Notes: generated by a model from the letters alone, not told the origin. A stretch of DNA of 64,000 bases from Schistosoma haematobium (GCF_000699445.3 NC_067196.1:78730364-78794363), one strand, 5' to 3'; shown: positions 14,401-26,520, counted from the stretch's first letter. Numbers and translations: made by a program.

Positions 14401-17400
14401 TTCTAGGTAAATACATTGTCTCTACACGTGTCCGTGTTGGTCGTAGTGTTGAAGGCTTTTTATTCCCAACAATTATGAGCAAAACTGATCGTATAAAATT
14501 AGAGCAAGTTATTTCCGGAGCACTGAAAGGACTTACTGGCGAACATGCTGGGACTTACTATCCATTAACTGATATGAAAGAGGAAGATAGAAAACAACTA
14601 GTTGAAGACCATTTCTTATTTAAAAATGATGATCCGTAAGTGTGAACTTATTTTAATTCCTTTAAGTGATTAAAATTTCAACACTACTATTTAGCAAATT
14701 TCGTTTTGGGCAGCCAGAGTTAACTTATGATCCGACATCACAGCATAAAGGGACGGAGATAATAAACAACAAGAGGAAACAATTTCAACTCAAATGGGAA
14801 TTTGAGTTTCTTTTAGTATTACTTAGGATGGGTGTCTTCGTGAAAGTTAGTAGATTATAGAGTTATTTTATAAGGTGAGTACACTGGTGTTACGATGAAT
14901 GTAGATGTTAAAAACTGTCTTTAAAGCTTCACTTTGTAGGTAAACGATTTAAGATTGTCGTAAAGATACATTTAAAATGTTCGTCTTACATAAGCGAATC
15001 CTCAAAGTAGAGTATGTTTGATAAAAGATTGGTTAATCCCAGAGATAATTGGTTGTAGTTTAATGTTAATGAATTTTGGCCATTGAATCTAGTGACAAAA
15101 TGTATACATATCCATATGTATATCTCTACCGTTCTTCTGTTTAGTGTTTTACGTGATGCCGGTGGGTATCGCGATTGGCCTGTTGGACGTGGAATTTTTC
15201 ATAACAATTCGAAGACTTTCCTTGTATGGGTTTGCGAAGAAGATCACATGAGAATTATATCAATGCAACAAGGCGGAGATTTAGCTTCTGTTTATAAGCG
15301 CTTAATTGAAGTGAGTGGATAACCAATAGAAATACATAAACGTTTTCGAGTAAAAGTGAAAATTTATCTCGCTTTTTACGAGTCACTAGATCTACTATGT
15401 TTTGACCCAGATTTATTCTTGTACAGCACAGTTTATATAACACTGGGTCAGGATTTATAGCCGTGACCCAGATATATCATACCAGTAATTACTTCCACAA
15501 CATAAATATAGTAAACACAATAGTCCCAAGATACGTTATTACATTTTTCTCTTTTAATGTCTGTCCTAATGATTATAATGGTTTTCACTGATACGAAAAA
15601 GCTACGAAAATATGCCTGTATAAATAGCTATAGTAATCCAAGCAAAATAATTCACTGGTGAAGAAAAAAGTTTAGAATGAGCATTCAGTTAAGAAGCTTC
15701 TAGTAATATTAATCATTGTTTCTATCGCTGTTACAATACACTTTTGCTGGTTACATATTGTAATCAAGTTGATACGTTTGTGATAGGATTCTTCGACACT
15801 TGAACCTCGAATAATGAAAGAAGCTTTATAATTCTAGAGTTCTTTTATACACAGAAAATAATGGCCATTTATAGGTCTACAAGTGACCTTAAGCGACCTG
15901 TAAGATTTTTAATAAATTTAGCGATCGACCATTCAGATAAGGAGGAAGAAGTATAATCAATTGGTTTTGTCTCAGAATCTCCGTGATTCTTGACAGTTCT
16001 TAGAGCATTCAGATATGTTTCTTAAAAGCCTAATTTATTTCTCAGATTTGATGAAGTTATGACTTGTTAGTTCTAGTATTCAGTCATTAAGTGCAACGGT
16101 CGGTTAACTAGTTGGTTTCTTTAAATTTAGTCTGCTCCACAAATCTGGTAGTCAGAGGAAGTAGGAGAGATGTTCATAAACTGAAAATATGCAGTTAAAT
16201 TTTATGACTTATTTTAATAAAACAAGTTAATCACTGGTCAATGAATCCATACAATGACTGCCATTAATATGAATTTACAGTCATCGTATCTGGTCCGAGT
16301 TTTTTGATCAACTAAATTACCGAGTTGCACTAAAAGATCTTAGTATCTTAAGATAAGTCAATCTTTTTATGAAAAGAAGTTTATTTATACCTACACTATT
16401 ATTCATAGTGATCAATTTCTAATAGTTTTACTTTACTTAATTCATAACAGGGAATTAATGCTATCGGAAAGAGTATGAAGTTTGCACACAGTGATAAATA
16501 TGGTTACATAACTTGCTGTCCATCAAACTTAGGTACATCAATGCGTGCCAGTGTATTATTAAAGATACCAAAACTTAGTTCTCAACCGAAAAAACTGGAT
16601 GAAATTTGTGCAAAGTATATGCTTCAAGCTAGAGGTAAATTTGTTAAATGTTTTACATTCAGTACCTTCTTCTACATTATCTTTTCTGTCTTAAACTCAA
16701 ACTGCGTGATTATGACTTATGATCAACAAGCTAACAGTTATGTAGTGATTATTACGGGTGACTTATAGGATATTGTTTGAACAGGCACACAAACAGTTTA
16801 TAACTGGGTACATATTTTATAACCTAGTTCTTAAAAATGCACCAAGCATTAGTTGCGTTACAGACACTGTAGAGAACAACCGAACGCTGTATGTAGTTTA
16901 TATTTTATAAATTTTTAACTTACGCATTACTGATGCCCAGAAAATGAAATCAACTTTTTGAAGCTACTACTGATCACAGAGATTTGTATTGTTTAGTTAC
17001 ATATTAAGTAAATTTTAATGAAAACAAATATCTTCTTTCGTATTCAGCAATGTAAAAATGTATCTCTAGCACTTTTTGTCAACAACAAAAAAGAACACTG
17101 AAAAAAATCGTTACCATTCATGTTATTATTCAGAGTCAGGTATTCATTATTGTTTTTTGTTTGTTAGCGTTTAATATTAGGAAGCAAAGCATGATTCTGT
17201 TATAACTTGTGGTTTGTACCCCTAGTTCTTTGTTTTTCACCCCGTCGCCAATTGTTATAACGCTCGCTTTTACTTCGCCTAGCGTTATAACGGTTGGGTT
17301 TCCACGTTTACACGTATGAGATGTTAATTTACCTGAAACGAATATTTGCACGAGATTCCTTCCCAGTACTTATTCTACAGGACGTCAACACAACTCAGAT

Positions 17401-18533
17401 CAAGAACGAGTGATTAGCCTGACTAGAACGTGAATATGTTTCCACACCAAAACCTGACACAGTCCAATAACAATGAACAATCGGTGATAATTATTATTAT
17501 AAGGATAGGGGAATATATAACTCATCTGACACCTGTCAGATTATCTACATGTCTGACTAAGCAGACAACCAATTCATTATCATTCTCGCCCACACATCAG
17601 ATTCTTTATTTTTTCGGAGTACATTTTTGCTAATAAAAAAGCTCTTAATTATTAAATGTAAAGAAGATTCATATTTAAAGTGTCAAGTATATAAACGGAT
17701 AGCCGAATATGATCCATGGTAATATTTTAATCTTTTGTGCTTCCGAATTTTTGTAGATTAAAGGAACAATTGTAGTAGCTTAATATAATTTACTGATTGA
17801 AATCATGAGTCAATTGAAGCTAGACCACCATGGAAAACCTGGAAGCACTTGACGGCCGCTTCATCCTAGTATGGGACTCCTCAGCAAATTTAAATATATT
17901 TGATAATGAATGGTTAAAGACAATGTTTGAATAGGTCTAGACTTGTATTTTCTTTCATTAGCAGTTTTAAGATTAACGTATTTGAAACAATGAAACCGGA
18001 AAACTTACAGTTCATCCTACCTGATATTATATAACCACTCCTTAAAATTTAACTGTTATGGTATTATGATTCTCACTGCTGATCAGTTTCTATTATACAG
18101 GAAATGGATAAACGTAAATTATGATTCTAAAAGATATATTTCGATGAAAAGTTCGGGTTCCAATCAATACTAGAGTTTTATATTCATAGCCTAGTGTATA
18201 AACGTGTAAACAGTTAGTGAATTGTTTATTTTAGTGACTTACCTCATATCTTGCACAACCGTCCACTGCTTCATAGTTTTCAAAAGTATCCCAAATAAGG
18301 TTAATCTGTGAAGTGTATCACCTTGTTTAAAAATCTCTTAATATCACTCCATATTACTGAGATATTCTGTTTTTGTTTTCGCGTTATAAGGTCTCTATGG
18401 TGAACATACAGAATCCCCCGATGGTACATATGATATTAGCAATAAGCGCCGTCTTGGTTTAACTGAATTACAAGCAGCTCATGAAATGGCAGAAGGTGTT
18501 GCTAAAATGATTGAAATTGAAAAAGGACTATAA
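5261..18533 (+). CDS. TK: taurocyamine kinase, two-domain ATP:guanidino phosphotransferase, 13 coding exons
   Basis: The exons join to 2,151 nt (716 aa): 5261-5417, 6108-6208, 6298-6483, 6571-6695, 7485-7650, 8871-9017, 9675-9873, 11606-11770, 13848-14030, 14407-14635, 15145-15310, 16451-16634, 18391-18533. All twelve introns are GT-AG and the frame is continuous. The product reversibly transfers phosphate from ATP to a guanidino acceptor, buffering cellular ATP. Two complete phosphagen kinase domains are fused: residues 1 to about 360 (exons 1-7) and about 361-716 (exons 8-13). Each has a helical N-terminal part, an STRVR nucleotide-binding motif (119-123 in domain 1) and the CPSNLGT active-site signature, with reactive cysteines at about 268 and 631. 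The duplicated form and close match to the known schistosome enzyme point to taurocyamine rather than arginine or creatine as substrate; substrate is inferred. The start is chosen from family length. An in-frame ATG at 5171 would add 30 residues but precedes the TATA-like box. Introns are 87-2,077 bp. A candidate AATAAA lies at 18993-18998. Confidence 0.95.
6108..6208 (+). CDS. TK: taurocyamine kinase exon 2
   Basis: Preceded by an ATTGCAG acceptor. It encodes [13 protein letters not shown] and [14 protein letters not shown] of domain 1 and ends in phase 0. Confidence 0.93.
6298..6483 (+). CDS. TK: taurocyamine kinase exon 3
   Basis: TTTTCAG acceptor and GTAAGT donor. It encodes the substrate-loop region SDFGDLKSL and the ATP phosphate-binding motif [10 protein letters not shown] (about residues 117-126). 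Phase 0 at both ends. Confidence 0.95.
6571..6695 (+). CDS. TK: taurocyamine kinase exon 4
   Basis: Encodes [18 protein letters not shown] and HFLFRNDD of domain 1. It ends in phase 2, and the codon is completed as Asn by exon 5. Confidence 0.93.
7485..7650 (+). CDS. TK: taurocyamine kinase exon 5
   Basis: Encodes [33 protein letters not shown] and [13 protein letters not shown]. The NEEDH segment holds the conserved acidic residue that interacts with the guanidino substrate in this family. GTAGGT donor, phase 0. Confidence 0.93.
8871..9017 (+). CDS. TK: taurocyamine kinase exon 6
   Basis: Encodes [19 protein letters not shown] with the active-site Cys at about residue 268 of domain 1. Acceptor TACAG, donor GTTAG, phase 0 at both ends. 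Confidence 0.95.
9675..9873 (+). CDS. TK: taurocyamine kinase exon 7
   Basis: Closes domain 1: [18 protein letters not shown], the flexible loop [16 protein letters not shown] and the C-terminal helix, then the linker NKGAP. Ends in phase 1. Confidence 0.93.
11606..11770 (+). CDS. TK: taurocyamine kinase exon 8
   Basis: Opens domain 2 with [18 protein letters not shown] and [20 protein letters not shown], the counterpart of exon 1. Ends in phase 1 like exon 1. Confidence 0.93.
13848..14030 (+). CDS. TK: taurocyamine kinase exon 9
   Basis: Encodes [16 protein letters not shown] through [18 protein letters not shown] of domain 2, matching exon 2 plus the start of exon 3 in domain 1. Phase 1 end before GTATGT. 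Confidence 0.93.
14407..14635 (+). CDS. TK: taurocyamine kinase exon 10
   Basis: Encodes [17 protein letters not shown] through HFLFKNDDP, the domain 2 nucleotide-binding region. It matches the rest of exon 3 plus exon 4 with no intron between. Ends in phase 2. Confidence 0.93.
15145..15310 (+). CDS. TK: taurocyamine kinase exon 11
   Basis: Encodes [35 protein letters not shown] and [13 protein letters not shown], the exact counterpart of exon 5 and the same length (166 nt). Confidence 0.94.
16451..16634 (+). CDS. TK: taurocyamine kinase exon 12
   Basis: Encodes [19 protein letters not shown] with the domain 2 reactive Cys at about residue 631, then [12 protein letters not shown]. It spans a position that is split by an intron in domain 1. 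Ends in phase 1. Confidence 0.94.
17199..17580 (+). repeat. dispersed repeat (copy A) with GTTATAAC palindromes, in last intron
   Basis: A second copy lies inverted at 24,330-24,632. Shared landmarks include a block about AACGAGTGATTAGCCTGAC and one about GACACCTGTCAGATTATC. Copy A carries three GTTATAAC palindromes (17199-17206, 17254-17261, 17284-17291). The TATA-like run and size would suit a solo LTR, but I cannot define both ends. Confidence 0.7.
17770..17886 (-). repeat. Sm-alpha-like hammerhead SINE, truncated fragment
   Basis: Only the 3' half is present, read on the minus strand: half of the ribozyme plus the downstream conserved tail (CCATGGTGGTCTAGCTTC). The ribozyme GAAAC box has changed to GAAGC and the 5' stem is cut off, so it cannot cleave. 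Confidence 0.75.
18391..18533 (+). CDS. TK: taurocyamine kinase exon 13 (last coding)
   Basis: Encodes [36 protein letters not shown] and the C-terminus IEIEKGL, with TAA at 18531-18533. It closes the catalytic flexible loop of domain 2. Confidence 0.95.
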
Positions 18534-19159
18534 TATTCCTTTAAACAACGTCTTTTTTGGACAAATCAGTATATACTACAATTCCCTTACTCTACTCATT
18601 TTTTCCCTTCTTTCCTTTCATTTTTCATGTACCCTTTTATTGTTTAGATGTTTAATTAGTAGTTTTAAAATCGATGTATTTTATTCTAAAAAATGTAATG
18701 TATTAGCTATACATTTCACTTTGGTTACTGTTAATAATACATAAGTTAGTTGACATAATCAAATTGCATTTTGAAATTTTACGAATAGTTGTCTAATCTT
18801 ACAAACAGTGAACCGTTATACTTATTCGAATTTTCAAAACATTAGCTTTAGAGCGTAGTCAAGTGATGGTTTTTCTTAGATTTTGACATTTGTATGTGGG
18901 TACTTATGTCAGCAATAATTAATACTCGAGATGAAAGCGAATATATTAATATCGTGAACCCAATAGACCACCTTAGACTTATAAGAGATGGCAATAAAGC
19001 AAGAGAAAAAAGACAAAGCTCGAGAAGTGTCAGACATAATTCAATTTGGATATAACTAGTTGAGATAGGAACGATAGTGATGCATTGGATAAATTACAAC
19101 AGAGTTATAGTATATAAGATGACCACTTAAAAAGTCGAAGAATAAATATTAACACAAGG
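18534..19159. other. 3' flank of taurocyamine kinase gene
   Basis: AT-rich and probably includes the 3' untranslated region. AATAAA at 18993-18998 is the first clear polyadenylation word that I see. The open frame running past exon 13 is a shadow. Confidence 0.35.
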
Positions 19160-19223
19160 GGGGATGCTAGTGGATGGCCTATCCTTCTTCACGAGGGGTA
19201 AAACGCGTACGTAGGTAAGTAAG
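19160..19223 (+). mobile_element. RTE-type element, 3'-terminal fragment
   Basis: About 60 bp matching the last codons of the RTE ORF at 2,060-2,119 and ending in the family tail TAGGTAAGTAAG. A heavily 5'-truncated insertion. Confidence 0.7.
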
Positions 19224-20249
19224 AGGATATCAGTCACATAATCATATAGATGTCCCGTATCAAGAGATTGATAAAAGAAAGCATCAAATATTAGTTTACT
19301 ATATATACGCCTTTATAAGATAATTAGCTGTTCATTGATAGCTTAAGGATATATCATTTATTTGTAAAGATATTGCATCATTTGTGATTTGTTGATCGTT
19401 CATGAACTAAATGTTCTTTCATAATTTATAATAAGCTTTACAATGCCGTTTTAATTCCTTAATTTAACTAAAGCAAAGACAGTATCTAATAAGTACTATA
19501 GAATTTCAACATTATTCACAACCTATCCTGTACAATTTTTGTAACATAAGGACGTGGAAAATTTACTTTTATACCATAGGCCATCATTATAATTTCACTT
19601 TATGTCACTACAACTAAGGGATGGAAACTAATAGTCCAATGGTTCTTTATGCATGAAACTGAAATCTCTCCAAAATTCATCCTTTGAAGTAAAAGATCCT
19701 TCTACTGACCTGAAGAGTTATTAACTTCAGGCAAATCATATAGATTAGTAATGGGTTATATAATGTGGAATTCTTATTGGTACTAAATTGTACAAGACAT
19801 TTTCGAAGCATGATATCAAGCTTGTCATATGTACTTCAAATATCCAACAGTCAAATTAAATGGCATTTGTGTATTTCGAATATTATTTTTATCTAGGGTG
19901 TTGTATAAATTAAACCAATAGTTATCCGAAAAAGTTAAGACAGAATATAAAGTTTGGTAACTTAATCAGTATACTTCGTTGACACTGAGGTACACTGTAA
20001 TGTAAGTTACTTCCTAAATTGAATAAATCTTAGTAATACGAGATAAATCTGGGTGACTGTGCTTTTTTTTGTTTTAAATAGTGAGTACACCCAACCATGA
20101 AAATGACATCTTTAGCATTATCTTACATTCAAGGACTAAGCACTGCGTTTTTACATTTATATCTTACGTCATTCGTCTTGTCTAACTTTGCACAACACTA
20201 AAACATCAGTAACATTGTTCGCTTATCATCAATAATTAAATTTTTATAA
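19224..20249. other. intergenic, nothing recognised
   Basis: AT-rich, with no long open frame and no repeat shared with the rest of the window. Confidence 0.5.
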
Positions 20250-20410
20250 GAGGGTTTTGTGGAGATTTTAGTAGTTTAATTGTTGAATTCATGAGTCAAT
20301 TGAAGCTAGACCACCATGGAATACCTGAAAGCATCGGATGGTCGTTTTTTCCTAGCATGAGACTCCTCATCAGTGCGCATCCACGATTCCACTCCGCGGG
20401 ATCGATAAAG
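20250..20410 (-). repeat. Sm-alpha-like hammerhead SINE, 5'-truncated and degenerate
   Basis: Read on the minus strand it contains the ribozyme region and the conserved 3' tail up to the CCACAAAACCCTCT end. The tRNA-like head is mostly gone and the core has several substitutions. Confidence 0.75.
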
Positions 20411-23285
20411 TCCTGAAGTGATTAGATTAGTCAAACTGTTCGTTTGTTAAGAGAACTACTGACCAACTAACTGGTTGAACATACTATGAAATTAAATCTA
20501 TCACCAAAATGAATAAATATCCAGTCAAAATTGTCAGTCAGAATGAAGATAGAAATCACAAAACAATCAATGAGGCTTAGGAATGCCACCAACCGAAACA
20601 ACACTTTTATTACAGTCTCATTCTATCATAGTAAAGTTAAATTACTAACCGATGTGTACAAAACAATCTAAAAAAACATTAAATTTTAAAGCGTAAAGCA
20701 GAAACTGACATTTATCCCAACAGTCTGTACAAAAGTACGTAGTTTAATTGAATTGTACCTACTGAGGAATGTACAACATATAAACTTTAAGATACGGAGA
20801 CTAAGAAGTTTTGTATGTATGTTCTGCACACAGAATGACAGTGATAGTTGTCTTGTATTGGAAATCTTAAATCTGTTGTAATTATCTAGAATTTTTTTGC
20901 TTTTCATTAAGTTAATCTTTTTTTGCTACATTACAAAATGAATGGTTCTATAGAATGATCATCAACAAACAATTTCTAAGTGAAGTGCGGATAAACGAAT
21001 TTAATTATTATGGTATATACATTATTATTTTATATCGTGTATCCCGTATTCACTCATATGTGCATATACTTTCCTCTTAATTAGATAGGAAAACGTCCTG
21101 TTCTTTCCAATATTATTCTATACTTCACAAAATACACACATTTTATGAAAATGTATTAAAATTCATACAAGCATATAATATTATGTGAAGCAGTTATGGA
21201 ATGGAAATAATGCAATTATTAAGTTCTAACTTTTGAGTAATGTCGATCGATAAAAGGAGTAATGAGAATAACCCACAACACAGAATATAGATTGACTGTC
21301 ACTTTGACAGGATTTGAGAATTGAACTGATTTTCATAACTTAAGACAAACTTATGTACATAATTTCGTATAATGTGAAGCCAGTTTTAGTGTAGATTGTT
21401 TGATAATCTTATTTAGAACTGAAACGACAAACTAAGTCTCTGTAAGAGCATGAGCGATAAAGAGATAAATATTCCAAGAGTTAAGATCAGGACTTCTTAT
21501 CGTCTGGTTTTATAGTAATTTATTGGAAAAAGAAATTATATATTTACGATATATCGTTTGCTAAGGAATCAACATAAATGAGAATGTGTAACAGTTACCA
21601 TTTCTCTACTGATTTCTGTTGGTTTTCCAGATAGTGAAAATGGTCTTCAAGTCAATTAGATTGATGTAATTATTTATCTTAAGCAATAATTTCGTAGAAA
21701 CATTATTCTCCTTGTAAAGTGAACTTTAATCATGAAAATAATGTACACTAGCTAGACATCACTTGAACTAGGTCCCTCGAGCAGTATACATCTGTAACCT
21801 TATATTGAAATTCATCTCAATAAATCGATATTACTATACATTTTAAGTAAATATGAATCACGTAGTAACAAAAATTAACCTCGTGTTGTTGAATAACGCT
21901 ATTTCAATACATTAACTAAGTATAATGCACTTATCCTCTTTCATTAACATGAGATATAAAAAAAGGCAAATTATCGAAAAAAAGAACGCTGAAGTAGCTA
22001 TAAAATGAGATACCCAACCTCTTGGTTAGTCGCTTTTACATCTGAGCGTTTATTCAAATATGAAATACTTGTAGAGCAATATTCAGCTAGAATACATGTT
22101 GCTAAACTATTCAACTGATGTAAAGTAAGAGTCTACATTTTTTTTCAAGTGAATTCCATTCATATTTTGACTATCTAAATACATGTGAGGTGTACAAAAC
22201 CAAGCAGTACTTTACGGTTGTGTTTAGTTTGTGTAAATATCGCGTGGATTACTGGTTTACTTTATGTGTCAGAGTTATTTCTGACCAAACCAATAGTGAT
22301 AGCAATCTGTATTATAACCTGCCTTCAAGCTAGTAAAAATATGGATACATAAGAAACCGGACGGAACTGCGAGTTCGTGAGTCAAACCTATGTCTAAGAT
22401 ATACACTGTCCTCATTAGATGGTATAAGGCTAAGATATTAAAAAGTTTAGGATGAAGGCGTTCAGATTTTGTTCAGGCAAAATTCTACGGCACTTCACTG
22501 ACCTAGCATTTTGGTAGATATTCAAAGGGCCTTAAGTTGACATTTCACTAAGCTATCCGTGTGATTATTAAAAGGCTCATTCTGAACTCTCAGTTGTGTG
22601 TATTCGTGTAGCGTTATCTTACTAGAGGTTTTGGTTTAAAATGCCTACCGTTTTATCGTTTCTGTCATTGCGGCCTTTCTTCGTTTTGTGATTTCATCTG
22701 AGTGTGTGGTTAAATTGTGAATAGAAAACAACAACTAACATTAGGAACTCGTCGTGTTACTTATATGTTAGATAACAATCCACTTTTAAACTAATCACAA
22801 TTACTGGAATCAGTTTTATTGTTTAATCGTTTTCAGACTAGTCCTGACTAATTAGTTTAATCCGCGTCTTAAACCACCAGTGAAAAATCACAAGAGTTGA
22901 CTTTTATCGATCAAATAAATAAAGGTCATGACCTAAATGAACATTGATCTTAGGTTCTAAGATTAATATTCAGTTCAGGCTTTAAATGTCCTGCATCCTG
23001 TAAAATCAGTCAAAGTTACTTAAAACAGAAATCGGGATATCTCATACTAATGCAATTGACAGGTAATTTAGCAATATACAGTTTAAATTTAAACTTCAGT
23101 TCACGACAAATTTAATGGATGTGGATAAAATTATTTCAAAGTTAAAAAGGTCATTGGTACATCACAAGTGGAAAATAATAACTAGTACGCTTGTTAAATT
23201 GACGAGTCAGACCAGTGAACATGCAAACTATTCTAAATTAGTTACTCATCTAGGTCTCATTTTGGTTAGTGTTTCTTAGTAATGT
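20411..23285. other. intergenic, nothing recognised
   Basis: Almost 2.9 kb of AT-rich sequence with only short chance open frames. I see no domain, RNA gene or internal repeat. Confidence 0.45.
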
Positions 23286-23388
23286 TATTTCCTACGGGAT
23301 GAGGTTTCTGACGCCATACCCAACACACCTTCTTTACCCGGTTTTGGGACCGGTAGTAACCCTAAGAGAGCTACAGGTGGATGTGTCA
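23286..23388 (+). repeat. dispersed repeat shared with 52,255-52,390
   Basis: A stretch including GGTTTTGGGACCGGTAGTAA resembles the stretch around 52,320-52,370 in the same orientation. In both places it adjoins an RTE fragment. Family unknown to me. Confidence 0.45.
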
Positions 23389-23690
23389 GAGAATAAATCA
23401 ACTTACAGCTGAAGAGGAAATTAGGAAAAGACGATGGAGATGGATAGGACAAACGTTGTGAAAATCACCAGACTACATCACGAGGCAAGATCTAACTTGA
23501 AATCATGAAGGGAAACGGAAAAGGATATGACCAAATAACACACTATGCAGGGAGTCGGAAGCAGACATTGAAAAGGCTGAATGGCAACTGTAAAGAACTT
23601 GAAAGGGTTGTTCAGAACAGAGTTGGATGTAGAATGCCGGTGGGCAGTCTATGCTCCTCCATGAGGGGTAACAGGCAAGTAGGTCTCATT
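23389..23690 (+). mobile_element. RTE-type element, 3' fragment (pseudogene)
   Basis: Matches the C-terminal 100 codons of the RTE ORF (the EEEIRKRRW region to the end) with in-frame stops and indels. It ends near GGGTAACAGGCAAGTAG. The open frame at 23,505-23,783 is off-frame and not a gene. Confidence 0.8.
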
Positions 23691-24054
23691 TTCGCTTCAG
23701 GCAAAGCTTTTCGGGTTATTTTAATTAAAACTATGAAGTTAAGTATAGATTTAATGTTTATTTATGTAAATCCACGAACTTAGTGAGAAATTGAGTTTAA
23801 TTGAAGTGTTGGGCTCTTCAGAATAATTTTCTTAATAATGTTGATCCGAAAATAAACTAAATGTTCATCTATGTTCAAACTGTTAAGCTTTGAAAAGAAA
23901 ATACCACTTAGTGCAAAACTGTTCTTATTTGTAAGGTAGATAAAAAAAGGAGGAATGATAAATTCATATCTTTAATCAACCCATATGTAAGGTGGCGTAA
24001 ATAAGAGTGTATATGAATTTGAAATCGATGTGTGGGCGAGGATGATAATTAAGA

Positions 24055-24326
24055 TCAGTAGGGGTTTTGTGGAGATTGTAGTAATTTCATTAGTTGAGAT
24101 CATGAGTCAATTGAAGCTAGACCACCATGGAAAACCTGGAGGCACTAGACGGCCGTCTCGTCCTATTGTGGGACTCCCCAGTAGTGCGCACCCACGACCC
24201 TGCCCCGCGGGATTCGAACCCAGGACCTATCAGTTCCGCGCCAGGCGCTTAACCAACTAGACCACTGAGCCGGCCGGCATCCAACGGTGTGAATGTCTAA
24301 CTTCAACTAATTCACGAAATTGAACG
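24055..24326 (-). repeat. Sm-alpha-like hammerhead SINE, near full length
   Basis: On the minus strand, in order: a 5' block about GTTGAAGTTAGACATT, a tRNA-like head with A box TGGTCTAGTTGG and B box GGTTCGAATCC, a hammerhead-like segment (24142-24187) and the conserved tail. The core reads CUGGGGA and GAGAC instead of CUGANGA and GAAAC, so the ribozyme should be inactive, yet stem I is fully paired with a compensatory change. Confidence 0.85.
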
Positions 24327-24329
24327 ACG

Positions 24330-24632
24330 CATTATGATTGGTTGTCTGCTTAGTCAGATATGTAGATAATCTGACAGGTGTCAGATGAGTTATATATTCC
24401 CCTATCCTTATAATAATAATTATCACCGATTGTTCATTGCTATTGGACTGTGTCAGGTTTTGGTGTGGAAACATATTCACGTTCTAGTCAGGCTAATCAC
24501 TCGTTCTTGATCTGAGTTGTGTTGACATCCTGTAGAATAGGCACTGCGAGGGAATTTAGTGTAAATATTCGTTTCAGGTAAATTAACATCTCATACATGT
24601 AAACATGGAAAACCAATCGTTATAACAGAAAT
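24330..24632 (-). repeat. dispersed repeat (copy B), inverted relative to 17,199-17,580
   Basis: Reverse-complement match to copy A in the last intron of the kinase gene. It keeps a single GTTATAAC palindrome (24619-24626) and lacks the segment lying between the first and last palindromes of copy A. It abuts the hammerhead SINE at 24,055-24,326. Confidence 0.7.
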
Positions 24633-26520
24633 GTATTCACTCAACAGACTGTTTATATTGAATAGAATTTCTTCCCATGTTAAAAAATACATGTGGTATA
24701 ATGAGTTCTAAAAGCAATAAGATTTCTTACAATAGATCATGGATATACATCTATGATCAAGGTATATGCATGAGGAAAGTATAACTAACAGTTTACATTA
24801 CAACAAAAATAATTTGAAGAAATTTATTTTCCAGATAAATAGAATCTAATTTGATGGTAATTTTTATTGGGAAATAAATATCATCAACTCGATTGTTGAA
24901 AGAGATACATTACAAATTTGTCCTTATTCTTCATATTTATGTTAAACAAGCTATTAAATACTCTTTTGCTATAGGAGTTTTACAAAAACTCTTGAGTTTG
25001 TATACGGAAGTTTTGATACGACTAATAACAGAACCAAATGTTATGACACATAGTTGTATTATTTAACTGATGACATGAATACACTCTGTTTAATTGTTAG
25101 TCCTTGAAATTACTGAATATATTGATTTTACTCGACTAAACAAAATATATGTCAACTGAAGCAGATAATTAGGTGAATTTACTGGTAGATAGATGGGTAG
25201 ATACATTTAAGCTTCAATAAAATATTGTTTAAAAAAATAAATAAAAGTTATTTAGAATTATATACGAAAGAAACACTTAAGTCTAACTTGTTTCCACCAA
25301 TAGTTTACCATGACAACGCATTGTATCTACAGAAAAAAACTAGAATTCTGAATTGCCTGACATACTTATCATAATCACAGAAAAGAACTATGTGTCTGAA
25401 ATGTCGTGAATATTTCTGTATTTAACATAAATCTATTAGTGATTTATTGATTCGTTCGATGTATCTGAATCCCTCTATCTGTGGCATGATGATTTAAATT
25501 ATTCTGCCCTCTATTATACAACTTGTTTAAATTACGGACTGTATTTTGCAAAAACAATTTTGGCTATAAATTCCTACTAGTTTGTTAATAAACTGTATAG
25601 TTTTATTTGTTTCTCTAACAATTTAGAGCTAATAAACCTCATACTGTTTATTTATGTAAGAGAACTACTACACAAGCATTCATCCAGCTACTTTCAATGT
25701 TAGTAAAATTTCTAAGCAGAAAAAAAATTGTAGTGGCAAATGGGTGAACAATTGGTTATATATATGATATGAAGGGATTTTTAGTCAAAATTAATTCCGT
25801 TTTATATCAGTGTGATGATTACGCAATGTAGTATTTGTTACTATTTTCCCGTATTAGATTTTATTCTGCATAAAATACGATATTCTTGTATTCAATTAAC
25901 ATGAACTGTGTTCAGCATAACAAGCAGCATTTGATTTTTTATAACTCTGGGAATTTTTCATATGTGATTTTATCCTAATTAATGATCAAAAGGGGTGTAC
26001 AATCAATGTATAAATGAGTGTATTTTCAACTACGGTTATTGTGTTTTGGATTTAATAAATCTGAATTTGTACCAATCGTAGTCTTCTTACTCGTGTCCTG
26101 GGAATTGTAGTGTACCCTTGTTGTTTCAAGTATAAGTGATAAGCGATTGCTACATAACAATTAGCGACGACCAGATATAACAATATACATTTTAATCTAA
26201 ATCCCAAACTAAGTGTGCTTCATGAACAGGGTTATTACGGAGCTTCATTTTATAAATATTATAAATCCTTACTAAATTATCAGTTGATAAAAATCAATCC
26301 GTAGGTAATTCCCTGTGTTATTAGGACTGTGTTTTTGTCTCTTAATTTCCCAACTACCCATACAACTACTTTTAAGAATAGTTAGACAAATAATTATCAC
26401 AAACATTCATTAATCACTAATTACATGTCGTAAAATCGATAGTTTCGGAATGAAATTTTATTCCATTGACGAAAATATTTAAATGTGAATATGTTACTTT
26501 TAATTACATAGTTTTTATTG

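Noticed and set aside
23505..23783. 92-aa open frame
   Set aside because: Frame-shifted reading of an RTE 3' fragment that continues into flank.
24190..24275. Possible tRNA gene (A and B boxes)
   Set aside because: The head of a repeated hammerhead SINE present in many copies; it lacks a full cloverleaf and sits in a conserved longer unit.
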